From contig JANTQA010000075.1 of assembly GCA_027625915.1 (NCBI GenBank), positions 1,984,001 through 2,048,000 of the forward strand: DNA of 64,000 nucleotides. Reading direction: 5' to 3'. Positions 10,777 through 22,000 of the stretch are shown here, one piece after another; positions within the stretch are counted from its first letter, which is position 1; each line of letters starts with the position of its first letter. The stretch is from Anaeramoeba flamelloides (taxonomy: Eukaryota > Metamonada > Anaeramoebidae). The notes beneath the pieces are model-generated. The model was not told where the DNA came from. It made no database searches and saw only the letters and a list, made by a program, of their open reading frames with translations. The translations under genes and the position numbers were made by a program.

Positions 10777-11938
10777 AAAAATTTTTGACTCAGTTTAAAA
10801 ACTTTTCATAAAGAGTGATTATTTATTTATCAATTTCTTGTCTAATTGCTGAAGTCAAAAATCAAAATATATTATGAATTATAATTAAATTATGTCGTTA
10901 CTAATCTAAATCGACTTTATTTTAAACTTCTTTAAAAATGTGATTTAAAAAAAACAAATTTAAAAAAACTGATCCATTAAATAATCTGCAATTTTTCTAA
11001 AAAAATTAGACTCACAAAAAAACTGATCTGAAAATTATAGATAAATATCAAATATAAAACATCAAAAGATATAAGAATTTAAAGTTTACAATTCCTGAAA
11101 TTTGAAAACATATTATCTTGTGAAGGTGTAGTGAGTTGTAAATTTGTTTGTATCAAATCGATCTTGTTTTTGGTATGAGTTTTAATATTGGTTCAAAATA
11201 ACAAATTTTTGACAATATATTTTTTTTCCCAAAATCCGAATTGAGAGCGTAAGACTAATATATCAAAAGTTAAGTCATAAAAAAATGTGATTTGTGGGTT
11301 ATCGATTTAAAATTTCAATAAATTTTTATTTTATTAGGTTTCTTTAAAACAATATTTTTTTTTCATTGAGTTAATTGACAAAAAAAAATCAAATTTTTCT
11401 TCTTCAACCCAAAAATATGAAAGCAATTTCTTATAAACACCTACGAATACATTAATCTTACACTATTCAATTCAGATTTTGGGAAAAAAAAATAAATTGT
11501 CAAAAATTTGTTATTTTGAACCAATATTAAAACTCATACCAAAAACAAGATCGATTTGATACAAACAAATTTACAACTCACTACACCTTCACAAGATAAT
11601 ATGTTTTCAAATTTCAGGAATTGTAAACTTTAAATTCTTATATCTTTTGATGTTTTATATTTGATATTTATCTATAATTTTCAGATCAGTTTTTTTGTGA
11701 TTTAAATTTTTTTAGAAAAATTGTATATTATTTAATGGATCAGTTTTTTTAAATTTGTTTTTTTTAAAATATCGAATTATCAAAGTCGATTAAAAAAAAG
11801 CCGAATTAGATTAGTAACTAAAGAATTTAATTTTTATTCACAATATATTTTAGTATTTGACTTCAGCTATTAGACAAGAAATTGATAAATAAATAATCAC
11901 TCTTTATGAAAAGTTTTTAAACTGAGTCAAAAATTTTT

Positions 11939-11968
11939 ATAAAATTAAAAAATGGTTTTTTAATTAAT
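11939..11968 (+). promoter_or_regulatory. conserved upstream element of 5S copy 2
   Basis: Same element as at the other copies: ATAAAATTAAAAAATGG followed by TTTTTTAATTAAT, abutting the first base of the 5S gene. Confidence 0.6.
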
Positions 11969-12089
11969 GTATTCGGCCATACCCAATTTAATAATCCTGG
12001 ACACATTCCGAACCCAGAAGATCAACGAATTGAGGGCTAAGCTAGTTAGTGAGATGGGGAACCTCTCGCGAACACTTGGTGCTGAATAC
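11969..12089 (+). rRNA. 5S ribosomal RNA, copy 2
   Basis: This 121-nt gene is identical to the copies at 10626 and 39841, with the same terminal helix and internal control region. It sits in the right arm of the palindrome and is followed by nine T. Open reading frames crossing it are artefacts of the RNA gene. Confidence 0.97.
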
Positions 12090-12098
12090 TTTTTTTTT
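12090..12098 (+). terminator. Pol III terminator of 5S copy 2
   Basis: A nine-T run begins at the base after the GAATAC 3' end. A second T run follows within 15 nt as possible back-up. Confidence 0.85.
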
Positions 12099-15000
12099 CA
12101 ATTTTTTTTTTGTTATAAAAATCTCTCAGAAAATAAGACATTTTTTTTAAAAAATATAATAAATAAAACAATCGTTTAAAAATCCTATTACTCTCTTTAT
12201 ATCATAAACCAAATAAATTTTGTAAATATATAAACTTATAATTAAAAAGAAAATATAAAATTTGAATATACCACAATTTACACATCCTATATATTATCAA
12301 AACTGATAAAAACAGTTGGAAAATTTTCAAAGTAAATTATTTGAGTACTAATCGAGACATGACACAGATACGAGAGTATTTTAAAATTTTATTCACCTAC
12401 AACTTGTTAAAAAAAAAAAAAAATTAGTTATTACTGAAAAAATTCGAAAAAAAATAATAATAACTAATAAAAAATTAACATCAAACAAAAAAAATGTTAT
12501 ATAAATTTATGAATCGAAAATTTAATGAATAATCAAATAATAAAATTACTTACTAAAATATTTCAAAAAATTAAGAGTTACTCTAAAGAATATTTAGAAA
12601 AGAAGTTGAAAATTTTGTTTTTTTTTTTTTTTTGAATAGAAATGGAAATAATGAAATAATAAAAGATAACTTAAACGAGAACCTTTAAGGACAAATTTTG
12701 AAAATTTCAAATTTTTTGAAAAAAAAATTTACAATGGAAAATGATTAGCTCGGGTTATAGAACTCTTTTAAGTATCTTTATATCAACAAACTTACCGCTC
12801 TTGCCTAAAAGTTTTGTATGAACATCATTATTTGCACTTATATAATTTTTAAAAATTTCAATAGTATTTTTTTAAAAGGGATCAATCTGTTACAACAACA
12901 TGAAAATTTTGTAGAATATTTTATTGGTCATATTTTCTACTTCAAAATTTTCTCAAAGGTAAATGTTAAAAAATTCTAATTGAATCCGACACTTAGAAAA
13001 GAATATATTTTCTATGAGAACAATTTTTTTTATCCCCTTTTTCTAAAAAAGAAAACTTTTAAATTTACTTTATTTTCGTACACTATAAAATATTTTTATC
13101 ATTTTCATTGTTTTTTTCAACATTAGTACATAATAAATAAAATCCATATTTTTGTAAATATTAAAATAAAGGTTTTTCTACATTTTTTGAAAATATTTCT
13201 TCTACTTATACAAAATATATTATATACCATATATTGAAAAATATATGTATTTTTTAAGAAGAATAGTTATAAAAATTGAAATTTTTAATCAATTTCCAAT
13301 TTTTACTATAAAACTTTATTTTTGTTATGAAATAAAATCTAATATTTTCAAAATAAAATTTTCTTGGATATATTATTTTTGAATTAAGTAATTTAATCCT
13401 CAAAATTTGAAGTGATTTTTTTTTACACTTTTTTTGCTTTAAAAAAACTAATTCCAAGTGTTTGAATTTTGAGAGAAAAAAAATGATAGGATAGATTCAG
13501 TTTTAGGGAATGTGCTCTGAACATAAAAATTGGAGCACACAAAAAAAATTCAAAATAAGATAAAAAATTTCTATTATAGTAAATTAATAATTGGAAAAAA
13601 ACTTTGGAATTTAGTTTATTAATTTAGGTTTATTTGTGTCTAAACTTTTATAAAAGTTTTTATCTTTAAAAAGAAACTGGCCGTATCAGAAATTGAAATC
13701 ATGTTCACTATTTCAGATGGGATCCTGAAAAGGAACTGAATTATTTTTATGGACTGTGGTCTATTCTTGTTAGAAAGGCATTACATATCTTTATAAATGA
13801 TAAAGCCATAAACACAATATTATTTTAACTTTGTCCCTTAACAACAAGTAAAGTGAAAAAAAAATCTTTAAGCAAATTTACAAACAAATTTTATAAAAAT
13901 TAACACCTCTTGAAATTTAAAAATGAAATAAAGATCTTATTACTACAAAAAAAAACAAACTAAATCTTTAAAAACTATTTTCTGAAATGAATTATTGTTT
14001 TTAAAAGTTTGATTCTCATTTCACATTTTGCGAAAAGTTCAAAATTCAAAATATTTTCAAATTATTTCAAAAGAAATATTTTCATGATAGAAGAATGAAA
14101 TTATATTAAAAGCGAAGAAAGTACAAAAATACACCCATAAAACTGAAACCAACAACATCTAAAATAACCAATTATAAAAATATACTTAATTCAAAAAAAA
14201 ATACAATAATTATTTTAAACTTGAAAAATAACTTAATTTTTAATGATTCAAAGAACAGTTCAAATCATTTTTTTCTTTTTATTTAGCTAAAAAATCTGAG
14301 AAAAAAAATCAATGTAGAAATTAAATAATGCTCCTAAAATACTTTTTTAAGGCCTGGAAAATTCAGCTTAGAAGCTACAGAAATACCTTTTACTTTGAAT
14401 ATATTTTAATCCATAACTAATAACCCAATCTTAATTATTCCAGTGTGTTAATGATCCATCAAAGATTAAATATATCAGAATTCTTTATTATTATTTATCA
14501 ACTTTTTTAAATATTTTCAAACTGATAAAAACTAATTCAAATCGTTAATATTAATATAAAAAAATACTAAAAATTATCAAATAAACGATTTTAATAAAAA
14601 TATTTGGCTGTTTATACTCTGAATATTTGAAAAGTATATTGCTTAAACTTTAAAAATGCAAGAAATTTGATAAATATTTGAGAATAAAATAGATGATCAA
14701 TTTTTTTTTCGATCTCCAAGGATACAATCTTTAATTTATTTTTATTGAATTTATAAAATAGATTTTCGTTTCAATTTTATTTATTTCCTCGAAACTTGCA
14801 GAAATTACAGAAATTGGGATTTCTTCAAAATAAAAATCATTTGAAAATTTTTCTTTTTCTTTTTTGATCCAAAAAACCAAAGAAAAAGGTATCAAGATCT
14901 TTTTACTGAAAATTTCAATATAAAAAATGAATGATTTTTTTTTTTTAAAATGATAACTCATTTCTCGAAATTTGATAAATCAGTTTTTTATTGGGTTTAA

Positions 15001-16334
15001 TTGTAAAATTATATTAATAGTTACTCTATTACCTTTGTTTATAAAAAATAAATACAGAAAGAGACTAGTCCCAATAAATCTATTTTTTTAAAAATAAAAT
15101 TAAGATAAGGTGTTGTTGGAAATGCTTTTTAGTATTTTTTTTTTCAAATAATCAACTTTTCAATACTATTTGTTTCAAATAAATAGATCAAAATTTTGAT
15201 TTTACCTTCCAAAAAAATAATTTATAAATTTATAAAACATACATTTCAAATTTTTAATTATTCGACCAGCTTAAATTATTAATTTTCCTTTTTAGAATTG
15301 GGGACTTTTATGATTTCTTTTAATTCTTGGTGTGTGTTTATTTTGGAAATCTGAATGAAACTTTTAATTTTTTTATTTTGCAATTAAAAATGCACTTCAA
15401 AAAAAACCAGTCTTTTTTTATTAATTTTTCTTTTTCAAAATTACTTACTGATAAATACAAAAAAATGTGACAATTTTTACTTGAATTTAAATTTTTGCGA
15501 ATAGTATAAAATCTACTTATAAAACAGTTCTGGGCAAAGAATATTTTGAAGATCAATACATTTTACAAAATTTTCTTCTCGTTTAAACTAATAAAATATT
15601 TGATTTAAAGATTAGGGTAAAATAAATTTTGTCAATAGTAAATGAAACAAACATTTTCAGGCATTTATTTCAATTTATCAATATTATTTTTCACAATATT
15701 TTGTTTTCTATTGAAAAAAATACCTGACCTAAAAAGAATCCCAGGCAAGATTTTAAATTGTGAACATTAGCAAAATTACTGTGTAATTGCAAATAATATG
15801 AATTAAATCCTTTTTATTTAAGAAAAAAATTTTTCAATTATAATTCCTCCACTTATTAGAATGATGATTAATTAAATTACACTAGATCAAAAAAAAAATA
15901 ATAATTAATTAAATAACAAGAATAAAAATTATCCTTTTCCAAACCGTAGTAAACCTCTATAAACCTCTATTTTTTTCAAAGAACTTTGATCTACTTATGA
16001 TTATCAAACAATTAACTGAGTATTCATTAGAAGTCATACTTTGGTGAACTTTAGGTTGTTTATAAATTAATTTTACTGAAATAATCGGTATATTAGCCAA
16101 AATTCAAAAATGGTAGCAGATTTTTCATCAGAAAAAAATTTGTTTAAATTTTTTTTTTTTTTTAAATAATAATGTAATTTTACAAAGTATTTAGAGATAA
16201 TAACTAATATGGATAAATAAATAAAAATATAGTGTAATCATTTTATTTTTTTTAAAAGACAAGTGAAAAAAAGAAAAAAATAAGAATAAAAAAGTTTGCC
16301 CCTAATTTTGAAATTTGGCTTACTTGGTAAAATG

Positions 16335-17385
16335 TCTATTTCAAAATAAAATCAGTACTTTTTTCCTTCTTTTTCTGATACAGCATCCAATTTAACTTCT
16401 CAATAGCAGACCTAAGTTCAAATCAATTTTGAAAGTAAACTAATTGATATTTTCAAAAAAATCTCCAAATAACTGTTGTTAAAACAAAGCATGCATCAAA
16501 TTTTAATCTGAGTTTCAAAATAAAAAGCATGGTTCTTTTTTCTTTTAAGCTTATACGTCAATTGATAAAAGAAAACAACAATAAACAATAAGTAAAAATG
16601 ATACTGGTTTCTGAATGTTCTACTATTTAAAAAGATGTTCTAAAAAGAAAGGATCAAATTGGAAAATATTTCTCAAAAAATAAGAACTATTTTGAGAATA
16701 ATTTTGAAAAAAACAAAAAATTTCAATAAAAATGAAAAATTTTAAATAAATCCAATTCAAACACTGATCAAAATAAAGAGTGCACAAAGACTATAATCGG
16801 TGTATCAAAATAAAATCGGTGCTTTTTTTCTTCTTTTTAAAAGGCTATATCGAATTACTACTCAATAGTATACCTAAGATTAAATCAATTTTGAAGGTAA
16901 AACCTGGATATTTTCTATGAAATTTTAAATAAAGAATTAAATCAGTTCAATTTTTTTTGAAAATTCTCTCAATTTTTTGAAATTTTTTTTTTATCTGTGA
17001 ATAAATTTATTCTTTAAGAATTACTCAAATTTTTTTGAGATAAATGTTCCAATTCGATCCTTTCTTTTTAGAAAATCTTTTTAAATAATAGAACATTCAA
17101 AAACCAATATCACCTTTACTTATTGTTTATTGTTGGTTTCTTTTATCGATTGACATATAGACTAAGAAGAAAAAGAAGTACGCCTTTTGTATTTTGAAAC
17201 ACAGGTTAAAATTCTTATGCATGCTTTATTTTTACAACAGTAATTTAAAATTTTTTTTAAAAATATCAATTTAGTTTACTTTCAAAATTGATTTGAACTT
17301 AGATCTACTATTGGGAAGTTAAATTGGATGTTATATCAGAAAAAGAAGAAAAAAAATCATAGATTTTTTTTGAGACACATTTTTT
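16335..17385. repeat. imperfect inverted repeat with an internal third copy
   Basis: The left arm (about 16335-16690) and the right arm (about 17025-17385) are diverged inverted copies, for example CATCCAATTTAACTTCTCAATAG on the left against its complement near 17310-17334. A third, direct-orientation copy of the outer 110 nt lies at about 16795-16910 between the arms (AAAATAAAATCGGTGCTTTTT). This looks like an old fold-back element or a head-to-head pair plus a fragment of the same repeat. Confidence 0.75.
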
Positions 17386-18265
17386 ATATCTAAACAGGGG
17401 TATTTTAACCAGCTGTTGTTCATAAAAAAAAATGGTTATTTATAAAAAGGTTTTGAATTTAAATACTTTCAATATCTATCAATTTTATTAATATTAACAA
17501 GTATAAATCTTTTCAGTAATTTTTTCAATGTGATATTTTTTTCAATACCTTTTTTATTTTTTTCTAAAGAAATCTAAATTTCACTAGAAATTCCCCTATC
17601 ATACGATACCTAAAAGATGATCCCAAGGTAATGTAATCTATTACGTGGTTTTTCATCATAACGACTCACAAAAAATCATTTTAGAATCGAAAAAACAACA
17701 ATTCGAACTTTACAGATTTTCAGATTTCTTTTCTTAGGTAAACTCATAAATTCAAAATTATTTTCTATCGAATACAAATAGATAATCAAAATTGAAACAA
17801 ATTTTCTTACTTTAACTTTCCTTTATTCTTCAATATTTGTTGAATTCAGGATTCTCTGTTTACTCAAAAAATACACCTATTTGACAAATAGCATGTCAAC
17901 AGTTTTCTCTTCATTTGTAAAGTAATCAAATGACAATTTATATTTTTTGAAAACTCAAAAAAAGAAAAATAACGAAATGAACATAAAAATTTGATACCAT
18001 TAATTCTGAAAATACCAATTGTCTAATGAATCCAATCAACGAATAGAGTGGCCAAATTACAATCTATTTTATGATAAACTTTTGGAAAAAAAAAAAGTGA
18101 AAAAGAAGTGAAATATATCCTCATTTTTTAGTAAAATATAAATAAAGTTTCGAAAATAAGAAAAAAATAAACTCAAAAAGACTTTGTCAAAATCTAAAAG
18201 AAAAGTTTGTGAGCTTCAATTTTAGAGTTAATCCATTTCGTTATTCAAAGAAATTTATCATGCTT

Positions 18266-18643
18266 TTAAAAAGGAAAAAATTTTCGAATAAAAAGTTTTG
18301 ATAATATTTGATGGAAAAAAATTATGTGACTTTCTGAACAAAATAACATCAAAAATGTGAGAAAATATAATTTTTTCAAGAGAAAATATAATACAAATAT
18401 TTCTTTATTCCTCTTTTGATTAAAATTTAAATGAACGAGAACAATGTAGTTCACAATTTGAAAAGAATTTTTGTGAAATTTAAAAGCAAATGAAACCAAA
18501 GTAGTAACTAAAAAGAAAAAATTAAGAAAAAAGTTAGTTTTTCTCAATATTGATATTCTTGACCAAGTATTCTTTTTTGTATTTTCAAATCGGTTACACC
18601 AACCAGTTGCCCAAAAAAAATTGTTGTTGCTTTCCTTTCTCAT
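18266..18643 (-). CDS. weak 125-codon open frame, probably not a gene
   Basis: An ATG at 18643 opens a 125-residue frame rich in Phe, Leu, Lys and Ile, with two possible hydrophobic helices. It starts about 400 nt from the divergent seven-transmembrane gene. The start (RKESNNNFFWATGWCNRF) is more balanced than the rest. No family is recognised, and this composition is what A/T-rich DNA gives by chance. Confidence 0.12.
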   Translation of the reverse strand: MRKESNNNFFWATGWCNRFENTKKNTWSRISILRKTNFFLNFFFLVTTLVSFAFKFHKNSFQIVNYIVLVHLNFNQKRNKEIFVLYFLLKKLYFLTFLMLFCSESHIIFFHQILSKLFIRKFFPF

Positions 18644-19050
18644 AAAGTGATCAGAAATTCAAAAAATACTTTACAAATTCTGACAAATTGTTTTAACAAT
18701 GTACAAGATCTACAAAAGTAGAAAACACCAGAAAAAATACCTAAAAGTACAAAAAGATTTTACTTAATATTCTTCACTACTTTTAAAAACATTCGATTTG
18801 CAAAAAAAAAAAAACAAATCCAAAGATAAAAATATCTATTCATCAAAATTGATAACTGACATAATTTTGTTACTTTTGATTCCTCTTCAACAATAATTAC
18901 AAAAAATCATTTTCGAAAAACATATCATCTTCTTTGAAGTGATCTTAATTCTGGGCCAAAGCAAAACCTTTTTGCAAATTGTACAAAATTGCTCTCAAAA
19001 AGAATCATTTTTAAATTTATAAAATTTCCACAAACTTTTTTTTAATACAT

Positions 19051-22000
19051 ATGGTCCAAATCAAAAATCTTGAAACAACAAACACAGTGATCTCCGTTGC
19101 TTTAGCAGTCGGATATTTTTTAATTTTTTCCTCTTACATCTTTCTGCAATCAAAATTCATCAAAGTCCGATCAAAAATTAAAGAACATACTAAAATTGGG
19201 AGGTGGATCTGCTGTGGAGGCTTTTTCATGCTCTCGATGGTCTTTCTTATGTATCAGCTAATTCGTTTTGCAGTCAAGAATGTACCAGGTGGAATGGATT
19301 TTTATCCAATTTCAATTGCATTTATCATTATTGCATCCAGTTATTTTTTAGTGCTCACTTATGGCCTCCAAATCAATTTGGTCACCTTTAAAGATTTTAG
19401 TGAAAAAAATAGAAAACGAATATTGTTAAAGTTTATCCTTAAAAGTCTTCTCGTTTTGAATTTCTTTCCTCTTGCCATTGGCTTGATATGCAATTTTCTA
19501 AACCAAAGAAAATTTTCACAATTGGACTCAGAAATGGAACCCAATTCAAAGTATGTCTGGTATTCAAATCACTGGGTTGTTATGTGGTCATTTAATGTAA
19601 ATTCTTTGATTTATTTTAAAATCTTTTCTTTGTTTTTTTTTTTTTATAATCAAGATCAAATTTTATTTTTTTTACAAATTTTCCTTTTTTTTTGTTTGAG
19701 ACCTTTTAGAACTGGTTACCATGTTAAATACAAAAAAACAACAATAGTTCTTATTTATAATTACAATTATTTGTCCAATTTTCCAAACCATTTTAAAGAT
19801 ACCATAATTTCCCTAATAACAAATGAAAATTTTTATTTCGAGTGATCGAAAATCTTTTCCTTGTTTCTGAATCGAAAGCATGCAAGATCTTGACAAAACC
19901 AATTGAAAATGAAAATTTTAGCCATTTAGTTTTGATTCTTCCTTTTTGGTCTCTGGATACTGATAAATTGCAATTTATGTTTGGAAATTTTTACTTGATT
20001 TTCAATTTTTGAAATTATTCTTATCAAGCTTTGAATAAAGCATTTTATGTTGTCAAGTGTTAAGAAACTCTGTAAAATCAGTTGTTCTTCAAAATTTTCT
20101 TTGTCCTGTACTGTTTGATAAGTAACAGTTCAAAGATTTATCAAAATGGATATTGAACTAAAAATTTTTTGAACTTTATTAGAATTTATCAGTAATAAAT
20201 ACGAACAAATTTTCACTTCAACCTTCCTTTTTATCTTTTGAAATAGAGTTTTCAAAGGAATATATTGTAATTTGTGACCTTGCTCTCTATGTGTTTGTTT
20301 GGCACCTTTTTATTCAATACACTGTTATATATTGGGCGAACTATCGATCCTAAATGAATAGAATTTTGAAAAAAAAAGATAATCAGCCAAAATTTTATCC
20401 CTTTTATCTTTCAAAGACTACTAAAATTTGAATAATAAACGTGAAAAAATTTTCATTTCATTTTCCTTTTTCAAATAATCAAAACTACACACCACAACCG
20501 TCTTTTTTGAAAACTCTATTTGTCAAAAGAAAAATAAGAGAAATGAAGTGAAAAATATGTTACTATTTATTATTCAAATACCAATACTAGTATTTGGATT
20601 ATAAACCAGACAAATTTTCACTTCAATTCATTTGATTTTCTATTTTCTTTTTTGAATAGAGGGCTCCAAATTACAAATTGCAACCTACTTCTTTGAGAAC
20701 TTAATTTAGTAAAAGAAAAAAATCTGGAAAAAAAAGTGAAAATTGTTTACCATTTTGATTCAAATATCATAAAGTATTAACGACGACGTTTGCAATTCAA
20801 ATTCAAAGATTTATGTGTTTTTATCCTGGTTTGGTTGTTGGTAAATCTCTCAAAGTTTTTTCCAGAGAGATCTAAGAAGCAAAAAATGAATTCTTTTTAC
20901 AAAAAATGTCTGAATTTTCCATACTCGTATCTCAAAATGACAAAGAAGGTTGGCAAAAATCGAATTTTTGAGAAAATAAGTTTTTATATCATTTTTTAAA
21001 ACCCTTACAAATTAGTGTGGGCCTTCTATGACTTTTTTTTAATTTGTGAGTTAAGATGAGAAGGATTTAAACAATGACATAGAAGGTCAAAAATTAGAAA
21101 AGAGAAAAATGTTGGATGAAAAAGTTTGTTGTTTCACAATTATGACATTTTTTGACTAGTGTCTTGGATAATTGTATTGGTATTGGATCAAATACACCAA
21201 AATCAACATTTCAAAAAATTGAAAGATCATTTTTTCTCAACTGACTCAATATTTTTTTTTTTAATAAAAAAAACTGACTAATTTTGGCAAATATTATTTC
21301 GAAAAGATCCTTGAATGCAAAAATCTTCAAAACCTTTCCCACACAACCTCAACCGAATTTATATTGACACAACAAATTGGGTTTTGAGAGAAAGGATCCA
21401 AATAAAAAAAATTTTATCAAAAAAGCACCAAAAAAATGTGAAGTGCGTTTCGCATGGATCATATTGTTCCACAACCAATTCTGGGGGATACTCTCCTCTT
21501 AGTCATGGTGGGGAGATTTATTCAAGAAAAAACAACAAGAACCAAACAAAAAACAAGAGAAACCCTCAGCCTCTTTGTCGTGAATTAATCTGGTTTACGA
21601 ATTACTAGAACAATTCAAGGAACCCAACATTCAAAAATCCTAACAATGTAATCTTCGAAAGTTAGAGTTGTTTATTGAGAAGTGTTTTTTCAAGATCTTC
21701 AATTTTTCGTGCAAGAAACTAGTGGTGATTTTTCTTTTTCATTTTCACGTTCCTTAACAAGGTGTTCGAGTTCACGTATCTCAAAATTTCTTTTTGATTT
21801 TTCATTAAAAAAATGACTTAAAATGATTTTTTGAACCAAATTGGAGAATATTTTAAAGATCATGCTTTCATAATGTAAAAGAGATTGGAGTATATTGGTT
21901 TGAGACAAATTGTTGAATTGCAAACGTAGTCGTTAAATTTGATTTAAAATAGAATTTTTAAAGAACTATTCATATTTTATGATCTTCAATGTATTGGAAT

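Larger units (their letters stand above)
10608..12107. repeat. 1.5-kb palindrome carrying two divergent 5S rRNA genes
   Basis: Two arms of about 658 nt (10608-11265 and about 11446-12107) are inverted copies of each other, with a spacer of roughly 180 nt. Matching words run through the whole arm, for example ACCAATATTAAAACTCATACC on one side and its complement on the other. Each arm carries a complete 5S gene near its outer edge, transcribed outward. Arms have diverged by scattered substitutions and small indels outside the genes (for example around 10860-10990 versus 11710-11860), whereas the 5S genes are identical. This implies either selection or gene conversion on the genes. Confidence 0.93.
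12108..19050. other. long intergenic region, repeats only
   Basis: Almost 7 kb without a supportable gene. It contains an inverted repeat at 16335-17385 (listed separately) and a degraded inverted match at about 15840-16090 to the 3.56-kb repeat. A short coding-like stretch lies at about 13717-13827 (+), reading WDPEKELNYFYGLWS and onward to a TAA, without an upstream partner exon. A minus-strand frame at 18266-18643 (125 codons) is F/K/L-rich and matches nothing I know. The rest is A/T-rich sequence with no visible organisation. Confidence 0.5.

Noticed and set aside
11967-12179. 70-codon protein frame over 5S copy 2, and a similar one over copy 3
   Set aside because: The sequence is a 5S rRNA gene, and the frames are chance.
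19597-19845. Continuation of the 7TM frame beyond residue 182
   Set aside because: It turns into F/I/N-rich low-complexity sequence right at a GTAAAT donor, while the 27.1-kb exon completes the helix.
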